64,000 nucleotides of DNA from Adenophora triphylla var. japonica (Eukaryota > Streptophyta > Magnoliopsida > Asterales > Campanulaceae), in assembly GCA_022495995.1 (NCBI GenBank), contig JAFEMH010001247.1, forward strand, positions 62,001-126,000, in the 5' to 3' direction. Both the position numbers and the translations under genes were made by a program. Shown one piece after another: positions 21,669-33,539 of this stretch. How positions within the stretch are numbered: position 1 is the stretch's first letter; every line of letters begins with the position of its first letter. A model generated the notes under the pieces. That model did not search any database and was not told where the DNA came from. It was given only the letters and a program-made list of their open reading frames with translations.

Positions 21669-22960
21669 TCAGACGTAATAGCGGCGCAATTTGTCGCCGT
21701 TCACCGGGTGCATGAAGGGATTACCATCCAAATCTGTCAACTTCATTGCTCCGCCAGAGAAGATCTCTTTTACCAGATACGGGCCTACCCAGATTGGAGC
21801 CCACTTGCCCAAAGGACTGAATTGATTCGGTGGCTTTTCTTTTAGGACAAAATCACCCACTTTTATGTCGCGGGAATGCACCTTCTTGTCAAAGGCCCTG
21901 GCCATGCGCTTCTGATAAGCCCGGATGTGCTCCATTGCTTTAAGCCTTCGCTCGTCCAGGAGAGCTAACTCGTCATGCCGACTCTGAAGCCATTCTATTT
22001 CGTTGACCTCATTTTCAAGCAGAACCCGTAGAGAGGGTATCTCTAACTCAATGGGTAGAACGGCATCCATCCCATATGTCAAAGCGAACGGGGTTTCACC
22101 GGTGGCAGTTCTTACTGACGTGCGGTAGCCCAAGAGTGCCAAGTGAAGCTTCTCAGGCCAATCCCGGCTCCTTTCAGCCATTTTTCGGATGATCCTTTCT
22201 AGATTCTTGTTCGCGGCCTCGACAACACCATTGGTTTGAGGGCGATAAGGGGAGGACTTGTGTCGCTTGATTCTGAATTCTGCGAGCAGTTTGTCGGTGT
22301 GTCCCTCGAAGTGTGACCCGTTATCTGAGATAATCTCGTTTGGAACTCCATATCGGCACAGAATGTTTTCTTTTATGAAACGGGACACTTTTTTGGAGTT
22401 GAGGACTTTGTAGGACGCTGCTTCAACCCACTTGGTGAAGTAATCCACAGCGACCAACACGAACTCATGCCCGTTACTGCCGGCAGGAGTTATCTCCCCA
22501 ATAACGTCGATCCCCCAAGTTGCGAATGGCCAAGGAGTGCTCATGCAGTAGAGATCATGGGGAGGGATATGGTTGAGGTTGGAGAACCGCTGACACTTAT
22601 CGCAGGTTCGTACAAACTGAATGCAGTCAGTTTCCATGGAGATCCAATAATAACCCATCCTGAGTATGTTGAACATCAAGGCTCGGGCGTTCATATGTGG
22701 TCCACATGCGCCACCATGGACTTCTTCCATGACCTTTCTGGCTTTAGACTTGTTGATGCAGAGTAGAAGTGGCCTCGGTGCCTTTTCTTCCATAGGTCAT
22801 CTCCCAGAATAACGTATTGTGCGGACAACCTTTTCAAAGCTTGTAAGCTTTTGGCGTGGAGACCTTCTTTTAGTCTACCATCCTTTTCCGTTGGGAATGA
22901 AGCTTCGCTGTGCTTAAGGTACTGAAAGATCTGACTGTACCATTTATCCCAAGCCCCGGG
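21669..22960 (-). pseudogene. Integrase with RNase H-integrase linker, element B
   Basis: The Tat-type integrase reads from 22793 to 21669 (374 residues). It has the zinc-binding HHCC region (HEVHGGACGPH-type start with CDKC), and the catalytic triad D in WGIDVIG, D in SDNGSHF and E in NGVVEAANK. The C-terminal part ends PVNGDKLRRYYV, the usual end of Tat pol. Upstream, to about 22960, a second frame encodes the RNase H-integrase linker (QIFQYLKHSEASFP, then AQYVILGDDL); a one-base frameshift near 22795 separates the two. Nothing of gag, protease, RT or RNase H is left between here and the PBS at 23064. The integrase body itself is open, which fits the young LTRs. Confidence 0.9.
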
Positions 22961-23046
22961 TTAGGGAGCGATACAGGAAGGTTAGTGGATTCCACCTATA
23001 TACCAAGTATCGTCTTCATTTTTTTAGAACAAAAAGTTTTTCAATG

Positions 23047-23064
23047 TCCCCAGCGGAGTCGCCA
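23047..23064 (-). other. Primer-binding site of element B (tRNA-Arg type)
   Basis: TGGCGACTCCGCTGGGGA on the minus strand, one base inside the 5' LTR. It is complementary to the 3' end of a plant tRNA-Arg as known for Ogre elements. Confidence 0.88.
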
Positions 23065-23065
23065 C

Positions 23066-24866
23066 TGAATGAACGCCGCCCCGAAAAAAGGAATATTTTT
23101 TTTGTATTGTCGATAAATCATTTCCCCCTTTTTTGAAAAGAGTTTCTTTTTGTATTTGAAAATGATACGACAAGTTTTTGAAAACTTTGGTTTTGGGAGT
23201 CGCCACGCCGTTTTTAGAGGAAAACATTGAAAAACCTATTTTTAAGAGATTTTGAGTCCGGGAGTCTGGTTACGTGTTTGGGAAGAACTAGAGAGTTCAC
23301 CCAACACGCCTCTTTCGAGACTTTCAATCAACGTTGGACAATTTTGGGACATTCAAAGTGTGTGTGCAATATGTGTCGATGTGTGAAAAATGCAAATTTG
23401 ACATTTTCATTGATAATATTGGAAGCTGAGTACAACTTGTGAGCCATGACAGGGGGCCACACCCTTTTACATATTATGATTATTCATAACAAGGCAGAAA
23501 GTAAGACAATCTGCCCAGGGAATTTCTATGTCGTCCGACACAACACCTCTTAGGCAGAGGGTGTCGCACGACATGATATCTCTTGGTCAGATTGTCTTAT
23601 TACAAAGACCAAACAGTTCCCGGAAATGAAATGACATTTATTTAACTTAGCAAAGACACTATTTGAAGGTCTAAAGCTCAGTTTGGGATTGACGGGAGTG
23701 ATCAAAGTCACGATAGACTTTGAACGATACGGATGTCATGCGACATGGAACATCCGATGTTGTCCATGTCCTAATGACACTCCGCCTCCAACAAATCGCA
23801 CCCAAACGGATCATAGGCACTCAAATAGTGGCTTTTGAGCCACTAAAATGCTTAGGAAAGCTCTGAGTCGCAGAGGGAATGAACTGGACAAATCTGAAGT
23901 CCAAGAATGGCTTTACAGCCTTCTGGGATCTCTATGTCGTATGACACAGGATCTCCATGGAGTCCCATGTCGCACGACATAGATAGGCCATTTATGTGCC
24001 CTTCAGACTGTTTGTTTCCCCTTTGTTCCTCAAGGCAAACCAAGCACATTTAACTACTGTAAACAGTAAATATGACAATAATAATGAGTATTATGGGAGG
24101 ATCACATGGCTTTAGTGGCCAAATGTGATAAATCACATGTTTTTGGCCACTTTGAAGTAGCCATCACCTCCTAACTCCAAGTAAATGCATAAAGATTGAA
24201 TCTTTATTGGTCTTAAGATGTCCCAATGTACAGATCTGAGGTGGGGAGAAGTGAATATTGAAGATTCACTTCTCCACCACCTTTATCATGCAAAAATCCC
24301 GATTTTTACATAATGTAAAGACAAGTAAGCATGCAATGTATTAAAAGACTTTATTTAAAGAGGAAGAAGAGTTTAGTGGCTACCTATTGTAGTCCACAAG
24401 GTGAGATCACCAATAGTATGGTGTCTACCCCTTCTACACACCAATAAAGGAAGCTTCTTTGGACTTTGACCTTGAAGTGTGTGTGTGTGTGTGTGAGGAG
24501 GGAGGTGAGTGTGTGTGTGTGAGAGAGAAGGAGAGACTCTATTTGGACAGAGTTTCCCCTATTTTACTGATATTCTCCCTAATTCTCACTCTTGGTCCTT
24601 TAAAATGATCAGCCATGCCTTGTATTTATAGGCAGGCTGATGGGGCTTCTTATGTCGCATGACAAGAGCAGTTAAACCGCCTTAGTCACTTCTATGTCGG
24701 ACGACAGCGTACTCCTTTTGGCCATATTGGGCCGAGAGCTTGGCAGGCCCAATGGACTGTTGGGCTGCTGGGATTTTTGGACATTATTTGCTTCTTTAGC
24801 AATTATGTAAGCCCAAATTTTATTTAAAGTGGATCCAAATCATGGGTTCGGATCGGGGTACTCACA
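23066..24866 (-). mobile_element. 5' LTR of element B
   Basis: Nearly identical to 13566-15365, with the same TATA box (24622-24631), palindromes (for example 24653-24664 and 24695-24706), hairpin module (23273-23322) and PBS-like 10-mer (23196-23205). Confidence 0.95.
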
Positions 24867-24871
24867 ACCTC
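24867..24871. repeat. Target-site duplication of element B, right copy (ACCTC)
   Basis: Exact match to 13561-13565. Confidence 0.92.
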
Positions 24872-25141
24872 CCATAATTCATTCATCATTCAGGCCGCGG
24901 TGGAAAATTGTGAGTTTTATGCTTCAATGTGATTGTAATCCCATTACTGTGGTGGCACTTGTTGATTATGTGTGTTGGTGAGAATCTGAGACTTGTATGG
25001 CCAATGACTCATCTGTGATAGAACATCCCAAAAATAATTATTTTGTTTTTATATTTTATTATTAGTATTTAGAGTAGCTTTATTTTGCTTCTTTTAGTTT
25101 AGTTTTACTCGGGACGAGCAAAATGTTAGTTTGTGGGTGTT
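24872..25141 (+). mobile_element. Element E internal 3' end
   Basis: Continuation of the Athila-like element after the B insertion. It ends with ACTCGGGACGAGCAAAATG and a purine-rich GTTTGTGGGTGTT tract directly before the 3' LTR, as in many Athila elements. Confidence 0.65.
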
Positions 25142-26758
25142 TGATGGATGTGTATTTACCCATCCAAATGATGCACTTTTAGGCTTTCTTTGTGTTTGAT
25201 TCCCGGTTTTATGTATATTTGATATGGTTTGTGAGTGTTTTAAAAGTACAGGGGTTGAAGTGCAATTACTGACAAAACGGAGGATTGGAGCGTACTTTGG
25301 AAGTTTTTGGATCAAATTGCAATTCTGAAAAATATGGGACAAAAGTGTATTTTGAAAGTTCAAGGGCCAAATTGGAAATCTTGGAAATTCAAGGACTAAA
25401 TTGGAAATATGGAAATTTTGGAGGAATTTGATTTATAAAAATTCATGGGCTAAAGTGAAAAATAAAATCTCAAAGAGCGAAGTGCAAAAGAATTTTTTAT
25501 AGTGGCTAAAGTGCGACTGCAAAATAGCGAGACGAACCGAATACCAAATTGGTACAAATCTAAGCAAGGCTGGCCGGCCAACATGCTGCAAAATATGGGG
25601 CCAAATGGCCGAGAGTGGTTGGAAGCTTGGGGCCAAGGTTGGGCTGCTGGGCCAATGCAAGGAAGAATAGGATTGGGCCAAGGCAATTTATGGGCGGCCG
25701 CGCTCAAGACAACATTCAGGCCAAGCTCTAGGCCAAGCTCTCGGCCAAGCATTCTGTCAACAAGAGCGGTCGCGCCAATCCACCAGGGCGGCCGCGCTGA
25801 GGAGAAGAATCTCGGCCAAACTTTCTGCCAACAAGGGCGGACGCTCTAACATCAAGGGCGGCCGCGCTACGCCGTTTTCAGCGACAGAATTCGTACCTTA
25901 ATTGAGGGTAGACTTGTCTTTTCTCAGCTGGGGTCCATAGAATTGCCCTAGTCATTATAAAAACTGGCAGCCACGTTAGGTAGAAGGGGGGAATTGGATA
26001 GTTTTATTGTTTTTTTTACAACTTCATTGGAGAGAGACGAAGATCAATTCAATTCCAGGTTTTGATTATTGTAAATTATGAGTAGCTAAATTCTTAGATT
26101 TGTAGATTGGTTGAATCTTAACCGGATTTCTATGCAATAGTATTTTAATTCTTTCTATTTGATTCCTTCTAGTTCATTAATAGATCTTAAATTTCATGTT
26201 CTTAGATTTGAGATGTATGTTAATATACGAACTCTTCTTTGAATAATTGGGTATCGAATTCACCATTAAATTGGGATCTTGATACATAGACCACTATTTG
26301 TTGAATAACTTGGTCTGTGTCGTAATAGAATCGGATCAACGTTAGGTTCTTTAATTCTTATGTGCTTAACGTATTCTTGGCATATTGTGGAACCGTAATA
26401 GAATTCACAATATTAAGAGAGTATTTAGGATTGTAATCCGGCCACCTAACCGTGTCGATCCTAGCTAAAGTGAATGAATCCTAGAAGTTGAGTTGATGTT
26501 TTATAAGTAAAATTCTGCATAGAATGATGGTGAAGTGAAATCCAATCTACGAATCTCTGCTCATAATCTGTTTTATTGTTTAGTTAGTTTTTGTTATTTA
26601 TTTTATGCTTTTAGTGTTCAATCAAATCTATAAACTGTGGTTACTAAATTCACTGCTTTCACTTCATTTGTTTACCAACAAGTCTCTGTGGATTCGACCC
26701 CAGCTCGTACATACTGCTACACCGGTAGTGAGTACACTTGCTCGGTATTTTTATTACA
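25142..26758 (+). mobile_element. 3' LTR of element E (Athila-like)
   Basis: Begins TGATGGATGTG after the purine-rich tract and ends TTTTTATTACA; the CTCTGTGGATTCGACCCC motif near its end is typical of Athila LTRs. It contains five GGGCGGCCGCGCT-type motifs and a TATA box. The right boundary is set where sequence homologous to element D begins and is uncertain by a few bases. Confidence 0.7.
25692..25963 (+). promoter_or_regulatory. Element E LTR promoter: five CG-rich motifs plus TATA
   Basis: GGGCGGCCGCGCT at 25692, 25786 and 25856, with variants AGCGGTCGCGCC (25765) and GGGCGGACGCTCT (25835), lie upstream of ATTATAAAAA (25954-25963). Confidence 0.6.
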
Positions 26759-26953
26759 AGAGGGAGATTTCTTCCATCAATCCTTCCAGGACCCTAGGGA
26801 TTCCGGATTTGTTGACTTCATGCCCGGCTTGGAAGAGAATGGTTTCATCGTCTTCGTCGTCGCTTTCACAGAGAACTTGCTTTCCTCAGGGAGGTAGGCG
26901 CTGGGATTTGTTCTGCTGTGCCGTTCCATCTCCTAGGTCATCGGGACCGTTGA

Positions 26954-29900
26954 CTACCCTCGTTTGGCAGAGGGGGTTGGATTAGAATAGACGGTAGTCG
27001 AGGAAGTTGCCGTGAGCAAAACCCTTGAGGTCGAACTGTCTAGAGTGGCCTCTAGCTTTCTGTCTGAAGCTGCTTGTGACACTTTAAGGGCTTGGTCCCT
27101 GTAGGTCTTTCGAGCTTGGTTTTCGTCCCAGAGACGGTTTTCTTGAGCGGCTAGTTCCATGAGGGCCTTCCTTGCAAGAGCTAGACATTCTCCATAGGTT
27201 CGTGCCGTCTGACTAGTGTCCAGAACTGTGATCACATCCAAATCTCCGAATGGCGGAAACACTTGGATTATATTGATGAAGGAAGTCGGACTGGGACATT
27301 CCATGCGGCCTTCCTTGATCTCGGTTACCAAGAAATTTGCCCATATCTGCTTGATTGAACACACGGGAGTGTTGAATTCTGCAATGTTGACAGTCTCGTG
27401 ATCTCGCTCGATCGCCAAGTCTATCAGAGCTAGCAGTCTGCTGGCGGGATGTCTGAATCCGTGACCGTGACGACTGGGAGCAGAATCGAATTGGAGCATG
27501 TTGATGCTGAGGTGGTCATTTCCCATGTCGGAAGCTGACTCTGTCTTGCGGGGAAGACCTTTACAGATGTTTTCGGGGTGGCTGCCGGAAGCGTTCCCGA
27601 GGTTGATCTGATTCGTGACAGGGTGAGGAACTTGGTCTCCTTCGCTGTTGCCCTTGGCCTTGACGGCGCTTGAGGGTATAAGCTTAACTGATGGCACGGG
27701 CCGGTTGCCACTGGGGCTGGTACTTGGAAGTGATGATGAGCTCTGAGCTCGTTTGGCCAGGGCCTCGTTTACCATGAGCAGGCAGTCGTCGAGGGTAACT
27801 TTGGCGTTGCAGAATCTGACGATAAGGATCGGATCCTTAGTATCATCGGGATATCTGGAATAGATGATGTTGACGAAGTCGTCGTCAGTCACTTGATCAG
27901 AGGGATTCTTTGTCGTGTCAACCAGTTGCTTCCAATTATCGGATAGCTGCCTGTACTGGACGTTGAGCTTGACAATTTCCATTGTATTGGAGCCCTTGTC
28001 ATAGGTGACCTAATCGGAACGGGTGCCGTCCTCGAAACTGAGCATGTGAATGCAGAGGTCTGCCCGCGGGTCTACCGCATCCTCGACTCCGGAGAGTCCT
28101 GATTCGTCGTCATCTGATGGCTCAACCCAAACATAGGGACGTATTGCATCCGGGTGCGTTGCTGGAGCTGCTAGGAAAACATCGTGCCCTTCATTGGAGA
28201 AGAGGGGTGCAGCGGGTAGTTCCTCGTGGAGGACATCCCATACGACGTCCATGCATTCAAGACGAGAATGACGATGCTTGTTGACCTTTATCACGAAAAT
28301 CTCTTCGCCTAGCGGGGCCAGAGAGTTGGCTTGAAGAATGCTGACGAATCTCTGATTGGAGACAGGGGGTTTACGTACCCGCATCATGGCGATGCTCAGT
28401 GTTTCTTTCCAATCTGCCTCCAAATGTTGGAAACGACAGTTGAACTTGATGTATCGGACTGCTTCAGGGTCTGCCTGTTCGAGTACGTTGACATAGTTAG
28501 CATCTCCGGACTCTGAGGGATTCTGATGAGATTTGCCCCGATAGTCCCTTGGTTGATTTGAAGGAGGTAGCCCCGGTGCCTGGCTGCGGGCACGCTTGGC
28601 TACTATCTCGGCTTTGTTTCCTATGAGGAAACTGTCCCCTCTGATGACTTCAAGATCTCCCTGCCGGTTAATGAACTTAACGCACTGATGGAGAGTGGAA
28701 GCTATGGCTTTCATGTGATGCAGCCAAGGGCGTCCTAACAGAGCCGTGAATTCGGATGGAATGTCCATCACGTGGAATTTTGCTGGCACCATTTGGGTTT
28801 CAAACCAGAGTTCCAGAGTCACCGTCCCCAGGATGGGACGAGACGTGTTGTCGTAGGCCTTTATAGTCCGGGTAGACGGAATCAGATGGCTTTTGCTGAT
28901 GCGCAGGGCTTGCATCATGCTGAGAGGGAGGACGTTAACGGCTGACCCGTTATCCACCAATACTCCGGGGAGTGTTATGGTGTTGAGCTTGAGAGTGATG
29001 TACAGAGCTTCGTTGTGCCCCGAGGCATCTCTCGGTAGGTCTTCGTCACAGAACGTGATCATACTGCCATACAATCGGGAATCGTAGATCTGGTCTCTAT
29101 CCGGAGAAGGAGAGTCATCAAGCCATCCGTTTCCTGTCTTTCTCTTGCGAGGTAAAGCCTTTACTGGAGCCTCGGGATTGTGTTGAGGCCGTTTGTGGCG
29201 GTTGCCGCCCTTGGTTAGCACGTTGATCGAGTGCGAGTGCCGAGCTGACTTTGATCTTCCTTTGCCGGTCTGTGCTCGGAAGCTGGACAAATTGAACCTT
29301 GGCTGATCCCGCGGGGGGTTAGGCTTCTGACTGGCAGTAAGATTACTAAGATCTGAGGTATTCCGGTGTCCCAAGGTCTGAGCTCTGTTGTCAGCAGGAC
29401 TTTTCGGCTTTCCCACCCCTGTCTGCTCTAAAGCTGCATGGCCTGGAGGCAGGGAGGACTGGCTGGAGTAGAGTACGTAGTAGTCGAACCTCCCGGATGG
29501 CTCTCCCAGTGTACCCACACTGGTGTCTCCAGCTTCGTATCTTTCTCTTAGCATTTGTTGAGAGGACTTCTTCTTCTGTTTTCTCAGAGGATTGCTCCGG
29601 ACCATATCTTGGGACTCGTACTCCAGGTAGGCGGAGCGGTCACAGACATCGTAACTGATGTGGACATTTGAATAGGACCCGGCTGGAAGAGGCGGAGGGA
29701 CTGGCTCTGCGGTAATCTTCTTAGGCACCCACTCAATGGAATTCACACTGTTGTTGTTATTCGGAAAAGGGTTTCCGACTGTATTGGGTCCACGGGGGCG
29801 CTCCAGCTTTCCTTCCTCTATCAAGTTCTGAATTTCGTATCGTAACCCCACGCAGCTGTCGGTGGTATGGCCGTGATACTGATGGAAGGCGCAGTACTTG

Positions 29901-31385
29901 CTCTTGTCAGCGTTGACTACGAGATTCTTGGGTTTGTAATTTGCAACGGGTTTAAGGAGACCTTCCTTGATTAACCCTTCCAGCATCTTGCTTAGTGGCA
30001 TATCCAACTTGTCGAAGTGCACGGCAGACTGCTTCGAAGTGGAGTTGTTGCTTTGTGGGACTGGGTTTCTGTTGCCCGACTGTTGTCCCTGATGGATGTA
30101 GTTGACAGACGTATCTTTCCCTTTGCCGGGGGCCGGTGCGGGATTGAATGCAACTGCCGAGCGGTATCTGTATGGCCGTGGCAAGAGCCAACTTTTCCTT
30201 GAGATCCTTCTCGAACTGTGAGCCGGCATTGACCATGGCCCGGAGATCTGGGAATAAATGATGACTGATGAGAGTTTTGATGGACGGTCTTAAGCAGGAC
30301 TTGAAGATCCGCATCTGTTCATCCTTGGAGAGTGGCTCCATGATCTCGGAGAGTTTCTAGCTCCACCTTTTGTAGAATTCTCCGACGCTTTCATCCGTTT
30401 TCTGTTCAGTGGTGATTAAGTCCTCACGACTTGTTTCCCACTCTAAGTTGGATCGGTACTGCCTGTGAAGATGTTACCGATCCGATCCCAAAGTGTGGCG
30501 ATCCGCAGGCTTGACCCTTAGAAACCATCGTAACGCTGAACTCTTGAGCGAATGCTGGATGTGGTCGGCCATTTGCTGGAGGGTGGCTCCTTTCACTCTC
30601 ATGCCGAGAACGTAGGTGTTGACATGCGTTTGAGGACATTCGGTTCCGTCGAATCGGTCCATCTCCGGCATTCTGAACTTGGCAGGGAGAGGCGTGACCA
30701 TTCCCGAATCTGTGGATTTGAGCATTTCCTGCTTTAAGCTGCTCATGGTGGCTTTCAGGTCTTTCATTTGTTCGACCATCCAGGCTAAGGTTGGGTCCAG
30801 TGGTGGACTGTGAGGCTCGGCGCCGGGTGCTACCATGTGAGCGGTAGTGATTGGAGGTGGAAGGCTTGATATATGTGGATATATGGGGGCCTTTTCTGAA
30901 CTGTATCGGGGTTTGTCCCCGGTGTTTTGGGATTCGTGTATAGGCAACGGGATGAACCTGGGAGGGTATTGAAGGAGATTGGCATCTGTCTGAGATGGTC
31001 CAGCGGTGCGCTGGTGGTATTGAGTGATGGGAGTAGCACTGGCTTGGCCAAATATGACAGGGTTGCCCTGGGAGGTGGCAACGTGAAGCCTGGGTCGGCT
31101 GTTTCCTTGGTTCGAAGGGATCCCGTAAGTTGACGGGGGAGGAACCTGGTTGAAGGTTTGAGGAGCTGGTTTCGGGGAATTGTCATCCTCGATCAGGACA
31201 AAAGTACCGTCTGACTGGGGAATAGCTGCTATACCTCGCTCATTCAGAAGCTGTACCACGAAATTCTGCTGATCTTCTTTCTGCCTCTTGTGAACCTCAC
31301 AAGCCCGGATGGCTTCTTCCAAAGTCATATCTGTTACCGGTGGCGGGGGTCCGTCCCCATCACAATTTCTCGGTGAGCTAGACAT
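26954..31385 (-). pseudogene. Gag-protease and post-protease linker of element D
   Basis: Gag starts at 31385 (MSSSPRNCDGDG). It has the retrotransposon gag core near FRMPEMDRFDGTECP and ALRWFLRVK, and a knuckle CAFHQYHGHTTDSC (around 29900). The aspartic protease region follows with the catalytic motif LVDNGSAVNVLP (about 28975-28940) and a flap-to-end segment ALLGRPWLH. After it come three related ~78-residue repeats (28220-28453, 27749-27979, 27149-27391). Breaks: a stop just after 30474, a further TAG near 30361, a frameshift around 30150-30230, and an in-frame TAG at 28012-28010 that splits repeat 1 from repeat 2. No reverse transcriptase follows because the element is truncated at about 26759. 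DNG rather than DTG at the active site is usual for Ogre-type proteases, from memory. Confidence 0.85.
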
Positions 31386-32680
31386 GTTGGAAATTCCGCC
31401 GAGGGAACCGAGGGAACCGAAGAACCGTCTCGACGCCGCCGTTACGTGATTCTGCGAGGCGCCGACCCGAAAATCTGAACCACTTTCTCGCTGCCGCAGG
31501 GAACGAAAGGAAGGGTTTAGGCTTCGGAAAGGGGTATTTGGCTCAAGGTTTCGGGCTTGTGCAATGTGCAGTTACCGATTAATGTTTACTTAAAACGCAT
31601 TTTCTCAGAGTCCTAATCGGTTGGAAAAGAGCGTGTCTTCTTTTTCGCAACTAATCCTAGAGCTCTAATCAGTGGATCTCGTCACTACGCTTATAAGCCC
31701 CTCGTTTCCATTTGTAGATCATCTTTCTCGGGACGGACTATCCCGAGCGAGGTCCTATAAGGCAAGCGAGTTCCACCGACAAAGGAAAAAGTGAACTTAA
31801 GGTTAGCTGATCACGCAAACTTCCCACGTATGTGAAGCACGGGCCACAGTCGAAGTCAACGTCCTTAAGTTAAGGCGGGGATCGTGCCAAAATTTCGGCA
31901 TGACCTCTCCTGACTCGCTTGCGCGAGGGACCTTAGCTTTTGGCGTTGGCCAAGTTGTGGCTGGCACGGTGAATACGGTGAGGGTTTGGTGACACGGCGT
32001 CACATTGAACCTTCGGGTATATTTTTCGGCAGAGCTCCGCGTCAAAGTCAAGGCTGAAAAGCTCAAGACTTCGGGTCGGGAACGACCTTCGGTCTCAACC
32101 TCTCGAGCTTGACTTGTGGCGGGACCCGGCCTAAAAAACATACACTTAGGCTTTATGACACGAGCTAAGCCAAAAACCAACCGGGGTCTTGGACAAAGTG
32201 TGACACAAAGAGTGCATGGCTTACACGGGCTAGGATGGACTGTTTGGGACGACCCCGTGCGCCCTCGAAAGGTGTCTGGCAGACCAACCGAGGTGCAACT
32301 GATAAGGCCATCCCGGGTTACGGGTTGTAGTGTGCAGTGTACCGAGGCAGCAAGTGCACGTGAAGTGCAGTGTACCGAGGCAGCAAGTGCGAGTAGTGTG
32401 CGGTCACTAAAATTCTTTTTCTGAGTAAAACAGAGATTTTTCAGAATGTGTCTTAAAGAATTTTGATGCGCAGTTCAAAAGATAGCAATGAAAATCAAAC
32501 ATGAATGGGGATGCACAAACATGGTATGATTTTGAAAAGACGACAATGTAATACCCTTGAAAAAAACCGTTCGAGGTTTAAAGTAACACACGCACACGAA
32601 AACGAGGAAGGGTAAACGAAAGTTTGACCCACTGAAGGCTTTTTTGAAAACAACGGTAGTTTTGAAAAAAGTATCGCTTA
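31386..32680 (-). other. Leader (5' UTR) of element D
   Basis: 1.3 kb between PBS and gag. It is noncoding and rich in short repeats such as GTGCAGTGTACCGAGGCAGC in two copies (about 32330-32390). It aligns in patches with the leader of element F. Confidence 0.7.
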
Positions 32681-32698
32681 TCCCCAGCGGAGTCGCCA
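32681..32698 (-). other. Primer-binding site of element D (tRNA-Arg type)
   Basis: TGGCGACTCCGCTGGGGA on the minus strand, two bases inside the LTR end. Identical to the PBS of B and F. Confidence 0.88.
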
Positions 32699-32791
32699 AC
32701 TGAAATTACCCGGGATTTCGCGCGCGGCGAAAGCGCGGTTGTCTTTCGCGGGGTGTTGGTGTCTGAGACCTCGCTTTTCGGGAAGGAGTGA

Positions 32792-33031
32792 GGAGTCGCC
32801 ACGCGGTTTTTGTATTTTGAGCCCAAACGTTGAGAAACGGCTTTAGTGAAAAGGTGTCATTTTTATTGGTAGCAAAAACTTAGGAAAAAGCTTTGAAAAC
32901 AAGGGATCATTTTTATTGGTAGCAAAAACGAGTAAAAAGCTTTTTGAGTACCAGAGATTGTTAGGTTCAGAGGTCATGTTACGTTTCGGGAAGAGTATTA
33001 CGAGATCACCCGAAACGCCTCGTATGACGAG
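32792..33031 (-). other. LTR 3' module of element D
   Basis: Minus strand: CTCG-TCATA-CGAG (33031-33019), then CGTTTCGGG pairing with CCCGAAACG (33017-33009 with 32990-32982), AACATGACCTC, and TGGCGACTCC at 32801-32792. Confidence 0.75.
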
Positions 33032-33084
33032 TCTTTCTACCTTTCTCGAAAACGTGTGTGTGTGTGTGTTTGCATTTTGAAATG

Positions 33085-33530
33085 GGGGCTTGAATGACAA
33101 GCTTAATCTTGGTTTGAATGTCAAACGTTGATTAGGTGACTTTGTTTGAAAAGGCGAGCGTTTGAATGACAAACGTCGGTTTTGAGACGGAAATGAGCGT
33201 TTGCGTGGCAAACGTCGATTTTGAGTTTGAAATGAGCGTTTGCGTGGCAAACGTCGATTTTGAGACGGAAATGAGCGTTTGCGTGGCAAACGTCGGTTTT
33301 GAGCTTTTTGAAAGAGAGTTCGAAGGACGAACTCCGGTTTTGAACCGGGTGAGTCATTGTTAACGATTTTTACGGGAAAAAGCGTATTAAATGGTTTTGA
33401 GTGTCAAATGGCGGCTTTTAGTTTGAGGATGAGCGTTTGGATGCCAAACGTCATTTTGCACGTTTTGAAAGAGAGTTCGAAGGACGAACTCCGGTTTTGA
33501 ACCGGGCATTACATTGTTAACGATTTTTAC
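33085..33530 (-). repeat. Tandem array of small hairpins in the element D LTR, first block
   Basis: About ten ~39 bp units, each with a short stem-loop: GCTTG/CAAGC, GTTTG/CAAAC, CGTTTG/CAAACG several times, and GAGTTCG/CGAACTC twice. Stem sequence changes between units but pairing is kept; spacers share GTCGGTTTTGAGACGG-like text. Confidence 0.75.
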
Positions 33531-33539
33531 GGGAAAAAG

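Larger units (their letters stand above)
13566..24866 (-). mobile_element. Element B: Tat/Ogre-like LTR retrotransposon with two antisense genes
   Basis: 11.3 kb, minus-oriented, with two nearly identical LTRs (about 20 mismatches over 1.8 kb by eye) and a perfect ACCTC target duplication. In sense order it has the 5' LTR (23066-24866), tRNA-Arg-type PBS (23047-23064), RNase H-integrase linker and integrase (about 22960-21669), a noncoding spacer, two genes on the opposite strand (DUF7745-like 19531-21097 and PMD 16540-18915), a minisatellite, polypurine tract and 3' LTR. Gag, protease, RT and RNase H are missing. The young LTRs with a missing core mean either a recent internal deletion or movement using proteins supplied by relatives. 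Confidence 0.93.
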
